The notes under the pieces: model-generated
What the model saw: the letters and a program-made list of their open reading frames with translations, nothing else
The model's database searches: none
Told to the model about the DNA's origin: nothing
Part shown: in pieces, positions 45,707-57,120 of the stretch
Numbering within the stretch: position 1 is the stretch's first letter
Layout: the number at the start of each line of letters is the position of its first letter
NCBI GenBank assembly: GCA_021234155.1
Contig: JAJEKV010000045.1
Location: forward strand, 228,315-292,314
DNA: 64,000 nt
Source of the DNA: Isoetes taiwanensis
Taxonomy: Eukaryota; Streptophyta; Lycopodiopsida; Isoetales; Isoetaceae
Reading direction: 5' to 3'
Made by a program: the position numbers and the translations under genes

Positions 45707-48700
45707 AAGTGAACATCCCAACACGTAGAGACAGCCTTAATCAAACACCACGAAAAGTGACTAGAAAGGCGTAGATTATATTATAGTGGAGAATTTTTAC
45801 AAAATGTGCTTGAAAAATTAAGCCCAAATTATTTCCCGCTTATGGGCAATGCCCTATATACAAAAACGGGCTCGTGAGGCCCCATCTACTAAGTCCTAAG
45901 AGGGAAAACCCCTACTCCCGGGTTCTGAAAGCAGGTGATGCGAGGAGATGGTAGAGGTTCTCGCCCGATCCCGAAGGTGCAGTAACCACCTCCATCCCGT
46001 TATTCGGTCGGATGTTCAGCCATCCCGGCACACCAGCCGCCCATGCGAATGCCACTTGTTGTGGCAGCGCCAGAGATCCGACAGTTCATCTTACAAGTGA
46101 TCCACTTCGACAGTTCGTCGGCATGGTGCAATCTTCGCTCAAACCAAAGAAGAGCCATTTATACCGAAGAGCCATCGGATGCCTTCGTTTCTCTCGGTTC
46201 GCCTTTATATAGCCAACCGAGGACCTCCTTGTCGACGCGGGACCAATCACACAAATCGTGCAACGCGGTTGCAATGCAAGGTCAAGCTTAAAAGGAGAAT
46301 CTGCTTCCCGGCCAGATATCTAGCAATGGTACCTCTATCGACACATTCCTTTTTAATGATATCCCACTTCGAAGTTGCCAGCGATTGAATGCCATTCCTT
46401 CTTTCCACGCCCTTAACATTAATGGGTGTCCTTGCCATCCGGCTACATCGGATCTTTCTTTCACGCCTCATCCTCACCGCCCTCCATTCTAATTTACGCT
46501 TTTGGGACTTAGCCAAATTTTGCCTTTCAATCACCTTCTTTGGTGATCTCGCTCGACACGCATCATCCACGGTTCCCGCTTTCACACCTTCATACCTCTT
46601 CACCTCCTGCGTGACGTGTCTCTAAAACAACGTTTTGTTCCTTCCTAAAGGGCTTTCATCCTCCCGCGATATCTTGATGGTCTTTCGCACTTTCGGGCTT
46701 TGGCATCCCTCTTCGCTTTGCCAAAATCATTGCCATGGCTGCCCCAAGATTTTCACACTTCCGCTTTCGCCCTCCCCAAGGATCCGCCCTTTTTTTGTGA
46801 TCTCAGATCCTTCTTTGACGCTTCAACTTTTCCGCTGGAAGCCTTTGTTGGCCTCTAATAAAGACGTCGCTGAACGACACCAGCTTTACTTAATTTTCTC
46901 AAATGGAACTTCCGCCCAAATCCCGCTCGGCCAAAGCAGCTTCATCGCCAATATTGTTAATGTACCAAGAAGGGTACACCACTGCGGGTCGATGGCACCA
47001 CTATTTCATTGACTCAACACTTGATTTCTGAGGTATTTCATATTCCCTTGCACACTCCCTTTGTGTATCATGGTTCCGCTATACGTGATATTGATGTCAC
47101 AGAAGTTTGGTGCACCTCGCTATCACGCCAATGTCCATCGTCCGACCAATATCGACAAGCCTCATGAGACCTTTTGTAAAATTTTTGTATGCGAAATTCC
47201 TTGGTATTCTATCAAGAACACCCATATCAATAAGCCTTTCTATAACCCGTCCTTATCGCTACACACCCAAGCACCACATAGATTGGCCCCAAATGATGTT
47301 CTATCGTTTTCTCCAAGAAATGGACCGGTTCGGTACCACTTCCATTTCTGAAGTTTCTGCGGGAGGGCACTTTCAAGCCCTCATCCGCCATTTTTCCTCC
47401 CACACCACCAAATTTCATACTTCCACTCGGGCCAGCCCCTTCCAATCAATCACTGTTGGCACATCACGCCCCATCTTCCCTCGGGTCATGACCACACTCA
47501 CACTCATGTCACCGTTTCTTCCTCCGCCACACCATCCACTTCAAACCATTTTTCACAAACCTCCCAAACCAGTAAATGCCTTATTCCCACCACCACAACA
47601 CCCTCGTCAGTTGTTGTATCAGATCAGCAGGATGCTCAAGCTGCCGCGTGACTTAAGTTACAGAATCCCAAGACGCTCTTATGAGCGGGTTCAACGGGCA
47701 CTAGAGGCCTCTGATGCGGGGCAGACATTAAGACCTTCAAGCTGCAAATCGCCAAGTTGTAAACTTTGAGGCCAAACCAAGACAAGCATGAAGCTCTCTT
47801 TACAGTGCTCATGCGGATCTCAAGAGTACACAAGCTCAAGTCAGCCAACTCGCAGATCAGCAAGCTTCTCAGCCCAACCGGAATTCAGACTTCTATTGAG
47901 CACAACAAGTCCAAAGTCGCCTCCCGAAAGTACCAAGGATGAAGATATTGCTAAACTCAATGCCTTGTACTGAACTCGGTGGAAAACTTCCGCGACTCAA
48001 GTTCAAAATCTTTCAGCCCGAGATGCTCAAGTTGCCTCCTTGACGGCTCAGCCTTTCTACAATGCACCTCTCGATCACCTCTTCAAGATCGCCTTTACGA
48101 GGAGGTGCGTAAACGTAAAATACTCGATGACGGAGATTGCCGCGTTTCGCCTCAATACACCGGGAAATCTTCCTCCCAGTGTCAATCCTTCTAAGCTGGT
48201 CCAGGACTACCACGCCCTCCTACTTGAAAAAGGAAAATAGGATCCGCGGATCTCGAACAACAAATGGCAAGAAGCTATTCGGGTCACCGATGAGGCTCAA
48301 ACCAAACTTGACGCCTGCACTTCACTTCTTCATTGCACGCCGCTGGACTTCCCAGCCCTCCCCGCTATCATGATTATGTGGTTGCTCGACGCCACCTCTT
48401 CCTTTTCAAAGTGGCACGCAAATGATGGCCCTGCGGATATCCCACCGAAGCAAAGGTTGATTTTTCTCGGATTTGGCCGTAACTCCTCCATTGAAGACAA
48501 AGGGTTGTGTTGTGCCCCTTGTTGTCTTTGATCTCATCCACCGTGCCGCATCCCGGACTTTTCTCACTTTCCTCTGGGCGGGTTCAAATTCCCCATGGCT
48601 TATATTTTTCATGATTTCTATCCGGGTGATACATTGTGAAAATTTTGGCAATGGGCCACGCCAAATGCTCCTGTGGTGATCCCATCGCAAGAATGGGTGC

Positions 48701-49720
48701 TTCAGATAACAATCCATATCTTATGGATCCCCGCCGCAATCAAAACTTTTCATCGAGTACATGCCGAAGCTTGCCAATCATTTATCTCTCTCGGGCAAGC
48801 GGAAGCCGCAACAAATAAGGAAGTATCTAGGACATCCCAAGATCTTCCCTATGCACAAGTCTATATGCAGCACCTCGCTGGTTACAACCGCCATGTGCCT
48901 TTTGGATAGCAAGATCGGTCCCCCACAGATGGGATAGCCTCCCGCCAACTCTCACCGCTCGCTTCTTTTGGGATCGGCGGGTGTCGCACTTGATCCGTGA
49001 TCTTGTCGGGCCAATTCGTGGAGATCGCCAAGAACCCACCACCTGCATGGTTCCTTCTCCCTATGCTTCCCCTCGGGTGTACCTCCACGCCTGTGTTCCC
49101 GACTTCCGATTGGTTTCTTCCTTTTTGGACCAAGGTCATGGATGGTCATGCAGCTGGACACCACCTCAGATCTCGACGGATCCTGGGTGGGATCCACGCT
49201 TTGTTCGGCCGATCACATTGGGAAGAAGGTGCTACTCGACAACACCACAAATTGATCTACATTGCTAATGAGCTGGTTGGCAAACCGCTGGATGCGCTTT
49301 TTGTATGGTCTCAACACCTTCTTTAACGCCCACCTCACCCCGATCCTTCTGCCCATCTTCGCTGTGATTTTGCGCCGTTCTCAAATGCATTTTGTTTCAA
49401 ATTTCCTTAAATCGGTAGCTGCCCCATTTTTCATCGCGAATCCAAATGCTGGCCGCTGCTTTAGCCTTCGTGACTGCCTCCTCATGGAGGTCGGGCATTT
49501 CTTTCAGACGCCAACACGCCGCACTTGAAGACATGGTACGCCGTTTTTTATTGATGCCGATCCCGCCTTTGGCCAAGACACACCTCAAGCTCTTCAATCA
49601 CGCCAAGATCTCACGCCAAGCATTCATATCGGAGCCCGCCCTCACTCCCGCGGAGGATCACTTTTCGTGACCGGGATGGCTTCCCCGCCCAAACGCCTCC
49701 TTTCTTCACTCGAGTGTCGC
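45707..49720 (+). other. long unassigned internal region between pol and the 3' LTR
   Basis: About 4 kb with the same GC-rich, CGCC/CCGC-decorated composition as pol, so it belongs to the element. Longest stretches: 46635-47012 (125 codons), 47107-47769 (220 codons, including PKHHIDWPQMMFYRFLQEMDR and Pro-rich sequence) and 48979-49330 (GIHALFGRSHWEEGATRQ and onward). A Gln/Ala-rich, coiled-coil-like piece (AQVSQLADQQ) lies near 47830-47880. The WPQMMFY...F region loosely resembles the extra ORF that some plant gypsy elements carry after pol, but I cannot place it in a family. Frames are broken as in pol. Confidence 0.5.
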
Positions 49721-49734
49721 TTTGGTGGGGGAGG
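49721..49734 (+). other. polypurine tract
   Basis: TTTGGTGGGGGAGG immediately before the 3' LTR; the purine-rich GGGGGAGG is the expected plus-strand primer. Confidence 0.7.
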
Positions 49735-50317
49735 TGTTAGTCCTGCGGCCTCCTCCGGTACAGACTATTCATGCATACGCCGCACTGTGTCAAGCTCAAA
49801 AGATCCTCGGCCAACCACGGGTCGACATCCAAGCCTTCCACGAAGACTAAGCAAGCCACGCAGCTTCAAAGCCTTTTGGCTCATCAAGAGGCGCCAGACA
49901 AGTGAGGACGCCCTCGTCAATCGCCTCACACAAGTGATTCTGTGCACTTCAAGAGGCACCGCCAACTTTCCCCAGAATCAGCCTCCTTCCGTGAGTCGGC
50001 ACCGATCGTAGTGTTCATATTGGGCCCAAGGCCATTGTACCATATATACGAGCAGAGTTAGCTCATAAGTTTTTAGATGAGTTTCGAGTCTCTTGTCTCC
50101 TTCAGCTTTTCTCTCTTACTGGCGAGAGCTCATGTATTTTCTCATCATTGATATCAAGGAAGTTTACCATCTTTTTCTTTCATTTGTTCTCGTTTCTTTT
50201 TCTTTCTTCTTTTCAAGAAATCCATGTGACATAGTCCTCTCGACTCTCCTCGTTAGATCCGTCGGAGTCCTCACAGGGTCGCTTTTCCAGAGTTCCCCGA
50301 ACCTGCATCTCTAAACA
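49735..50317 (+). repeat. 3' LTR
   Basis: 583 bp; begins TGTTAGTCCTG and ends CTCTAAACA. TATA-type CATATATAC at about 50041. It aligns with the 5' LTR throughout. Differences cluster as 1-5-base indels (for example GCAGTGCCACGC against GCAAGCCACGC). Confidence 0.95.
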
Positions 50318-50582
50318 TACCCAATGGACTTTGAATCTTTTTTCATGGATTTTTGTTAATTCTAGCATGCTTTTCCATTATTTTGCGCTTGTCCTTTTCC
50401 GGAATTTGTATTAGAAATGATTTATCATTGTTTTGTAATCGTTTTTTGTGGGTTCTTTTTTTTTTATTCTAACCTCGATTATTTGTTTTGTATTTCTTAT
50501 TCTAGCCCACGGATAAGATTTGCATCATTGTGGCAAGGCCAATTTGTATGAGGGAATTCTCACGCCTTTTACAAACAATGTT
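50318..50582. other. no gene recognised
   Basis: T-rich flank of the LTR element. Nothing recognised. Confidence 0.4.
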
Positions 50583-50775
50583 GCGTGATATGTGATCGAT
50601 ATAGCAATATCCGACTAAGCTGCGACATGGATGCCACCTCAATGATCCACATGAAAGGATAATGCTTTGTATAAAGGGTGCATCTCGCGGGACGATTGGT
50701 CACATATACCGTAAGCCACTGGCTGGGGCTATTCCGCCTGGGGTCCGATCAATTCCATTTGTTCTTCTATCATAC
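50583..50775. repeat. ~190-bp direct repeat, copy 1
   Basis: Begins ATATGTGATCGATATA and continues through GGTCACATATA and TTTGTTCTTCTATCATA; repeated in the same orientation at 51844-52033. Confidence 0.88.
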
Positions 50776-51242
50776 GGTAATATGGTAATGCAGAGCCCTC
50801 ATCCGTGACCTCAAGCCGAGAAAATCCTAGCCTTACTATGAAGATGAAGAAATGGGTTGGAAGGACGATGCCGCTGTAAGAGCTAGAGGGTTTCTAGTGT
50901 TGTTGACTAATGGCATCAGATTGAATGCCGTAAAAATCAAAGTCATGCAGGCGAGACGAGACTCTCTAGTTAAATCTGTAAAGGGAAGCCCATAATGATG
51001 ATTGTAAGGGATCAAAAATATGTCCGATGTTTGAGAAGATCGCACAGCCTACTAGGATTTCACTTTGGAACTAGAAGCACCGGAGAAGTACCATAATTGG
51101 TGAAGAAGCATTACACTGAAGAAAACCCGCAGAGGATACTGCTAAACCCCTTAGAAGCCAAATTGGTTGTAGAATCTCCAAATCCAGATGATGCCACAGC
51201 AGGAAAAATGGGTTGCAGAATGGCAAGGAACAGAGAAAGAAC
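50776..51242 (-). other. possible LINE 3' fragment preceding a minus-strand tail
   Basis: Lies between direct repeat 1 and the (AGAAT)n tract. If the tract is a LINE tail in reverse orientation, the element body would lie to its right (51266 onward), so this part would be flank. Coding content is not recognisable. Confidence 0.25.
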
Positions 51243-51265
51243 AGAATAGAATAGAATAGAATAGA
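51243..51265 (-). repeat. (TTCTA)n tail, reverse orientation
   Basis: Four-to-five AGAAT units on the plus strand, i.e. TTCTA on the minus strand, directly after GGATGATAAAAATC read on the minus strand. A similar AAAATCTATTC junction is at 58645, so this is the 3' end of a minus-strand copy of the same element family. Confidence 0.75.
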
Positions 51266-51843
51266 TTTTTATCATCCAAGGCAGTAGAAACTATATGGCA
51301 ATACGGCATTTGGCTGGATGGAGCGGGAAGGAAATCCAGTGCTATTAGAAGGGGCTCCAGATTTCTAGAAGTCCAGACTTTCATGCACGGATTATTGAGG
51401 AATCCACTCAACGAGGGAAGCCTTTGGCTGCGCGTATATTAAGCGGGGCTTCCAATCAAATTCTATTAATGGATTTACAACTATCGCCCAAATCACGCAC
51501 GGATAGTCCTCGCATAACTTGAAGAATGACAACAACTTCAAAAGCTCATATTCTCCTCGGTTAAGTGTAAGCTCATACTGAATGGGTTAAGTGCAAGTGA
51601 TGGGGAGAAATGCAGCATAATGGACCATGCATCCCTCGCCCTCCCCCAATGGGTATAGAAAATAGAGTCAAATTCAACTTTCTAGATGCGCTAATGGACT
51701 CCCCTAGACCATCGAAAAGGTGAGCAAGTTTAAAAGGTTACCTAGATGAGCCTCAAGCAAAGTTGAGCAAAGTATGGAGGAGTAGATTGACCTGTTAAGG
51801 AAGCTTAATTTAAATCCACATTGATATATCGATCAAGGTGCCC
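51266..51843. other. putative 3' region of a minus-strand element; no gene recognised
   Basis: By orientation of the tail this should hold the end of the LINE or its non-autonomous partner, but I find no RT motif. Confidence 0.3.
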
Positions 51844-52033
51844 CGTGATATGTGATCGATATATCAATATTTGACTAAAGCCAAGCATACGGATGCCAAA
51901 TTCAATGATCCAATACGAAAGGATACCGCATTTAAAGGGCATCTCATGACGCATTGGTCACATATAACTGTAAGCCACGGCTAGCTATTCCAACCACCAT
52001 CAATTCCATTTTGTTCTTCTATCATATTTGTAA
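51844..52033. repeat. ~190-bp direct repeat, copy 2
   Basis: Second copy of 50583-50775, about 1.26 kb downstream. The sequence between the copies contains the (AGAAT)n tract, so the pair could be an LTR-like repeat or a segmental duplication. Confidence 0.88.
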
Positions 52034-52950
52034 CAAACAAGCCATAGAATTTTCAAAGCGCTGCTAGTTTCCGCTGCATCTCGAGAGCGTGCTTTCTTCG
52101 GGGTCAAGAGCTAGGTGGTGGTGTCAAAAAATTTCAAGAAAACATGTGTCCAATATGCTTGCAAGTAAATCTCGATTCATTCCCGGATCATTCCACTTAG
52201 ATTTGGGAATCATGCAAAAGATTGTCTATAGTGGTTGGACTGGAGCGAAGTGTCACTGATCACTCCACATCTATAAGAATTGGTTCGATTAGATGTTTTT
52301 CATTTGGCTTCATTTTGGCATTAGAAAGTTTTAGGAAAGGTGGCTCCAAAGAATTCAGACAAGGGAAAGGATGAGGGTGGCAGAGCTTATTTCTAATTGA
52401 GAAGACCATTTCAAGATTTGGAATTGGCCTAGAATAGCTATGATGACTACTCATGGCGATGACTATGTGCAAGGGCAGCGCGATGGAAGAAATAATATAC
52501 AAAGAACAAAAGACCAAGTAAAGTATTCAAAATGCGCCGGGCCTTTGATTTCAAAATATTTCTTGATGCTACCCACTTTAAGACCATTGAGTATTACCTG
52601 ATGCATATTACCAGATGTGATTGATAGATGGCCTTTTAATAATGTTAAAAATAAAAGTTTAGGAATACCATAGACCTTGGATATCCATCCATCCATCTAT
52701 TCACGTATGAGCAATGAATAAATCGTGAAAAACATGATGTCACTTAGTCAAAGCATAGATGTTAAACTTAAATTTTGAAGCAAACGCTATGTAAAATTGT
52801 CCTTAGCTAATTTGGTTCTAAAGTTAAGGGCCGCTAAAATCTATGGGGCGAATCCATTATCAAATCGTAAAAATGCATAGTTTTCTTTATCATTTATAAT
52901 GTGATACAATACACTTTGGTTGGTTTACATGTGAGAATGCAAAATTTCAG
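52034..52950. other. no gene recognised
   Basis: AT-rich DNA 3' of the minus-strand gene below; might contain its 3' flank. Confidence 0.4.
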
Positions 52951-53946
52951 GCAAAACGTTGCTGTTCAAGGGAGATCTCTCAATAGCAAAAATCACAAAA
53001 TTGATAGTTGTAGATACAATTCTCTTACAAGACTCGGTTTTACTCATACAACTTGGACAAACTGAACTGCAGAATCAAGTTTGGGGTTCAGCTTTGACTT
53101 GCATTTTAAACCCCGAAAGTGTTTGCTGCAGTTCCTTTTACTTCTTGGCTTTTACATTCTCCCTCCTGAGCAGGGCTCTTTTTGAATTTGACAATCATCA
53201 ATAGAGATGACAACAGCAGCAGTAACCTGCTTTACTCAAGTCCTTTCTACATTAGAAAAATTTTTCGTTACAAAATTCTTAATCATTCTTTTACCTCAAG
53301 GTCTGGTCCATCTATCTCTTTCGTAGCAGTCAGTCCTGGGAGTCTTTACTGTTGATAACCACGGCTTAAATGACTCCAGCCATACAAGCATACTGGTAGA
53401 TTAAAATGATTGTCAGCTTCAAACATGTAAGCTTGAAATGCTTCTATAGTCAATATTCCAGACCTTTAAGCCAAAAGAAAACCCTCAATAGCTTCAACTT
53501 TTCTTCAGGGCCACATGCTTTCAGCATCTTGGCAAGGTCTGCATATGGATTGAATAGCCTGATAATGAGAGTTCAAAATAAAGAAATACTAAGGCATTTC
53601 ATTGTTATTGCTACCTGGATGATGATCAAGGTATGAGAGCCCCCACGCCAGTTTGATATTCATATAGATCGATGCCTGGTTTCACGAACTCGTACAATCG
53701 GTTTGCGATGTCTTATTTGATTCCACAGGTCAGCTAATTCACTCATATCAAATTGTTGATCTAGCAACCATTTAAGCTTTGTATATGAACGATACTTGGT
53801 GGTTCCAGGCCAAAAACTCCTAAAAGAGTTATCTATGTCAGCAACTCCAAAAATGAACAAGCATTTTAGGACTGGTTATGAAAAACTGTTACCAAACTAG
53901 TTTTGTCTCCTTGATAACCAAGATTATGAAAGTCAGATGCCATGGA

Positions 53947-54003
53947 CTGAAAATGTATCAACTTTAGGTTAGTTTCATAGGGTTCAAAGGAGAAAATACT
54001 TAC
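53947..54003 (-). other. candidate 57-nt in-frame micro-intron
   Basis: On the minus strand, GTAAGTATTTTCTCC opens and ACATTTTCAG closes a 57-base stretch with a CTAAC branch-site match about 26 bases before its end. It is divisible by three and has no stop, so reading through (SIFSFEPYETNLK...) or splicing both keep frame. Confidence 0.4.
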
Positions 54004-55349
54004 TCCATCAGCTATCACTTTACTTTCATGTACTAGCTTGTAATCTGCCTTATCAGAACTACAGTCCATGGTCTTAAGAGATGCCCATAGTTTTATTTTC
54101 CCCTTCTATTGTAACCAAGTGTTTTCTCACCTCAGGCTGCTTTGTTTATGTTTTCATTTGCATCATAAAATATACTCAAATCAACTGGGCGCAGAAGATG
54201 CACATAGTCACTTACCCGATTATCATCTTTGCTGGTTTCCGTTGCCACATTTTCGGTTTCATAATTAGTAAGGAGATCGTTGTCTATTGCTTCCAACTGT
54301 TGCACAGCTTTGCCCCTATAAACTCTTCCTGTACCAGCTCATTTTGTACAATAAATTTGGTTGCCGAATCCAGATCACGCTCAAACCCAGAATTCATTTT
54401 AACATTCTTGATATGTAGCAGAATCTTCGTTTCAGCTTCATCCTTCTCTGATTTTACTGTCATGGACAGTCTTGGTACACTGACCTGGTCACTGCTCCAA
54501 AGACTCAGGTCCTACTCTTGTTTGCAGGCACACAGCTTTTGAATCAACTTCACATTGTACAGTAGGAACTGACATCTGCGTTGCAGTAACTCGTGTTTCA
54601 GCACTCTCTACATGGTCTGCACGTTCCAGTTTTGTTTGCAAAGCAGACAGCTCTTAGGAATGCACTGCTCCCTTTCGCTACTAATAGAAGACTGCGAGTT
54701 CTGAAATGCTTTAACCTTTTCCTCTGCTCGGAGTTGATTGGAGAAAAAGAGGCTCGCCTTGCAGTGGGATGCAAAGAAATTTCTATTTTCTCTGCTACAC
54801 AGCCAGCGATTAAGTCATGCAACAGAACGCCAGATTTTAAATAGAGTGAATGGATCTGTGTTCTTTCTACATACCACGTTCCATTTTGTTCACTTGAATG
54901 TGGACTGGATCCGAAGTCTGGTGTTGCACTTTTTCATAGGCTTGGGTGGATTGGAAAGCAAGGCTGCAATTCACCAGCCTGGTCCATTTCACCTCCTTCT
55001 TGAGCTAGAGCCCAGCAGATTCTCCACTACTTTGAGAAACTAAATAGTCATGGACATTTGTAAAACCGTTAGCACGAGCTTGGCACACCAGGGCCTAGGT
55101 CCTAAGCCCCAGCCTTTCGGCAAGGACCAATTGTAGCTACATACCATCCACATTAGAATGTGATGATGAAAACACAAATCATTTAAAAAAAACATCCGAG
55201 ATCAAAGAAGTTTGAAAGAAAAATGATATGAAGATGTAATATGATATGAATAAAAAAAAAAAAGATGTAATAATTTGACAATGGCACTTTTGGATTGAAT
55301 CTTAGTATGTTAAGGCTGGAAGCATGGTATAAAATGAAGATGACATACC

Positions 55350-55570
55350 AGTTCTCACAACCTGTGCCACATCCCCCCTCCTCACATCTCTGGGGGACAT
55401 ACCCATTCAACCTGCATTTCGTCCAAAATCTCACCATTTCGGGTTCCTTAGGGCAACCTCCCACAAAACTTAATGGTGCAAGGGGATCTGCAACACCTTG
55501 TATGATCTCTACTGTTTTCGTCTGCACCAGTGGCATGTTTCTCCAAGCACTGAATCATATATCCTACCTC
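55350..55570 (-). other. zf-4CXXC_R1 (CDCA7-type) zinc-finger segment
   Basis: Cys pairs on the minus strand: CHWC at 55520-55539, RCCRSPC and KFCG at about 55500-55452, CPP at about 55400, and GCGTGC at about 55380-55350. Known CDCA7-family proteins use this domain to bind DNA and to recruit the HELLS/DDM1-type remodeler; some plant relatives join it to other domains. At least three frame changes lie inside these 220 bp. Confidence 0.6.
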
Positions 55571-56639
55571 CACACTTTCATCATGTTCTTCTTAGCCTCT
55601 TCTGAGTCATGTCCTTTCACATTCATTTTCTGTCTCTTATTGGTGGTGCAGGATTTTCTTTCATCAGATGATATTATCCCAGCACTTTTTAGTTGATCGG
55701 AATGATCTCTTAATGGAACTAAAATTAACTCATAACTTCTTCTTCGAGGGTGCATACTCATCATCAGAACTAGAAACTAACTCTGAATCCCACTCTGCAT
55801 TACTGCTTTCTTCCTTAACCTTGCTCAAGGGAATTATGAGCAGAGTTTTGATTTGAATTTTGGTCTGATCTTCCTTTCTGGAGAAGCAATGCCCTGAAGC
55901 ACTGATTTTGGAGAAGCCCAATTCTTTTGAACATCGTCTGATTTTCTCAAGGATCCAGCTTCTTCATTTATTTCCATGTAATATGTACATGATGTTTCTC
56001 TATATAAATCATCCAGTGCATGATTTGAAAAGCTTTTTATATGTTGCTAACCAATTCTGCGATGCACTGAACATTATCCATCTCCTCTGCTTTTCCTTTT
56101 CCAATCTAAAACGTAATTGATCAATTGAAACTGATCAGAGCCCAAAATCATGCCTTTGATCTTCAAAAATTTGGTAGCTGGTTTATTCGCACTGCTTCGG
56201 AAAAGTGCAAATAAAAAGATGCGAATAACCAAAAAGAAAGAAAGTTAACAGATTGAGCTAATTCCAATTCCGCAGAGAGAGAAAATACCGGAACAGAAGC
56301 AAGAGTAATGGAAGGTCGTCGGAAAACATTTTGAGCCGGAAAAGAGAAGCAGGAGCTCAACGGGGCTTCAGATAAGAATACGGCTAAGAAAAGTATGATA
56401 CGAATCCGGCGAAACGTATATACTCAGTATGGCGTGAGATTACGGGATTTTGGGGCAACGGGTAGATTATTAACTTTAAAACGGCTGGCTTATTTGGTTG
56501 AGGTTATAAATATTGACTGCTATCCAACGTCCAAAAGCTGTTTCACTGGGCATATATACGCCTATATAAGATTTTGATATAAGCATAATAACTAGTATTG
56601 TCGTAATTTTAGGTTTAGGTTTATGCAATTGCAGTTCTG

Positions 56640-57120
56640 AATAAAAACCATGCCCACGCATTACAAACACTATGCTGCTGGAATTGCATCATGTGCTTTG
56701 ATTTAGGTAGGGTTTTAGGGTTTATGTAAAGTTGCAGTTGCTGTGAAATGGAAACTATGCCCACGTGCATTACAACACTATGATGGTGGAGTTACATTAT
56801 GTGCTTCTGGATTTCCATGTAGGTTTATTTAGGGTTTAGGGAATTTGTAAGCAGCCAGCTCAATGGAAACTATGCCCACGCGGCATTACAACACTGGCGC
56901 GATGGAGTTACATTATGTGCTTGGATTTATGTAGGGTTTATTTAGGGTTTAGAATTTAGGCGCTTGCAGCTCAAATGGAAACTATGCTTTTATGAAAGCA
57001 TTATAGCACCACATACCAAATTGCATTATGTGCTCGGATTTGGCGTAGGGTTTAGTATTTATGTAATTATGTACTGAGATGGAAACTAAGCCCATGTGCG
57101 TTACAAAGACTACGCTAAAG
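56640..57120. repeat. ~112-bp minisatellite with telobox words
   Basis: Four full units and part of a fifth begin GGAAACTATGCCCACG (about 56646, 56752, 56864, 56978, 57080) and contain CATTACAACACTATG, CATTATGTGCTTGGATT and GTAGGGTTTATTTAGGGTTTA. The TTTAGGG words match plant telomere/telobox sequence. Confidence 0.9.

Larger units (their letters stand above)
39261..50317 (+). mobile_element. full-length Ty3/gypsy LTR retrotransposon, about 11.1 kb
   Basis: Two LTRs in direct orientation (39261-39832 and 49735-50317) enclose a tRNA-Asp-like primer site, gag with CCHC knuckle, aspartic protease, RT, RNase H and integrase in the order PR-RT-RH-IN, which defines Ty3/gypsy. A G-rich polypurine tract adjoins the 3' LTR. 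LTRs begin TGTTAG and end (C)TAACA/TAAACA. The five bases outside the ends (GTGCT and TACCC) do not match, so no target duplication is visible. LTRs differ at many positions, mostly small indels. pol is frame-broken throughout. Confidence 0.95.
53480..56340 (-). pseudogene. probable host gene (or relic): zf-4CXXC_R1 finger plus coiled coil, multi-exon
   Basis: Read on the minus strand. (1) 55860-55740: acidic, Ser-rich segment EESSNAEWDSELVSSSDDEY then APSKKK, nuclear-protein-like. (2) 55700-55570: KSAGIISSDERKSC..KRQKMN, then GRIYDSVLGETCHWCRRK, continuing in shifted frames into CCRSPCTIKFCG, EWVCPP and GGCGTGCEN (to about 55350). This order matches the zf-4CXXC_R1 domain of CDCA7-type nuclear proteins (IYD...TCHQCRQKT...FCG.C...W.CP.C.G.C). 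(3) 54850-54220: Glu/Gln/Lys-rich, coiled-coil-like, closing at a GTAAGT donor at about 54210. (4) 54063-53640: SDKADYKLVHESKV, SMASDFHNLGYQGDKTSL, KCLFIFGVADIDNSFRSFWPG, KLKWLLDQQFDMSEL. (5) 53555-53480: LFNPYADLAKMLKACGPEEKLKLL after an acceptor CAG. Whether (1)-(5) are one gene is inference. Several 1-base frame breaks occur inside exons. Confidence 0.6.

Noticed and set aside
39261-50317. Target-site duplication of the gypsy element
   Set aside because: GTGCT before the 5' LTR and TACCC after the 3' LTR do not match.
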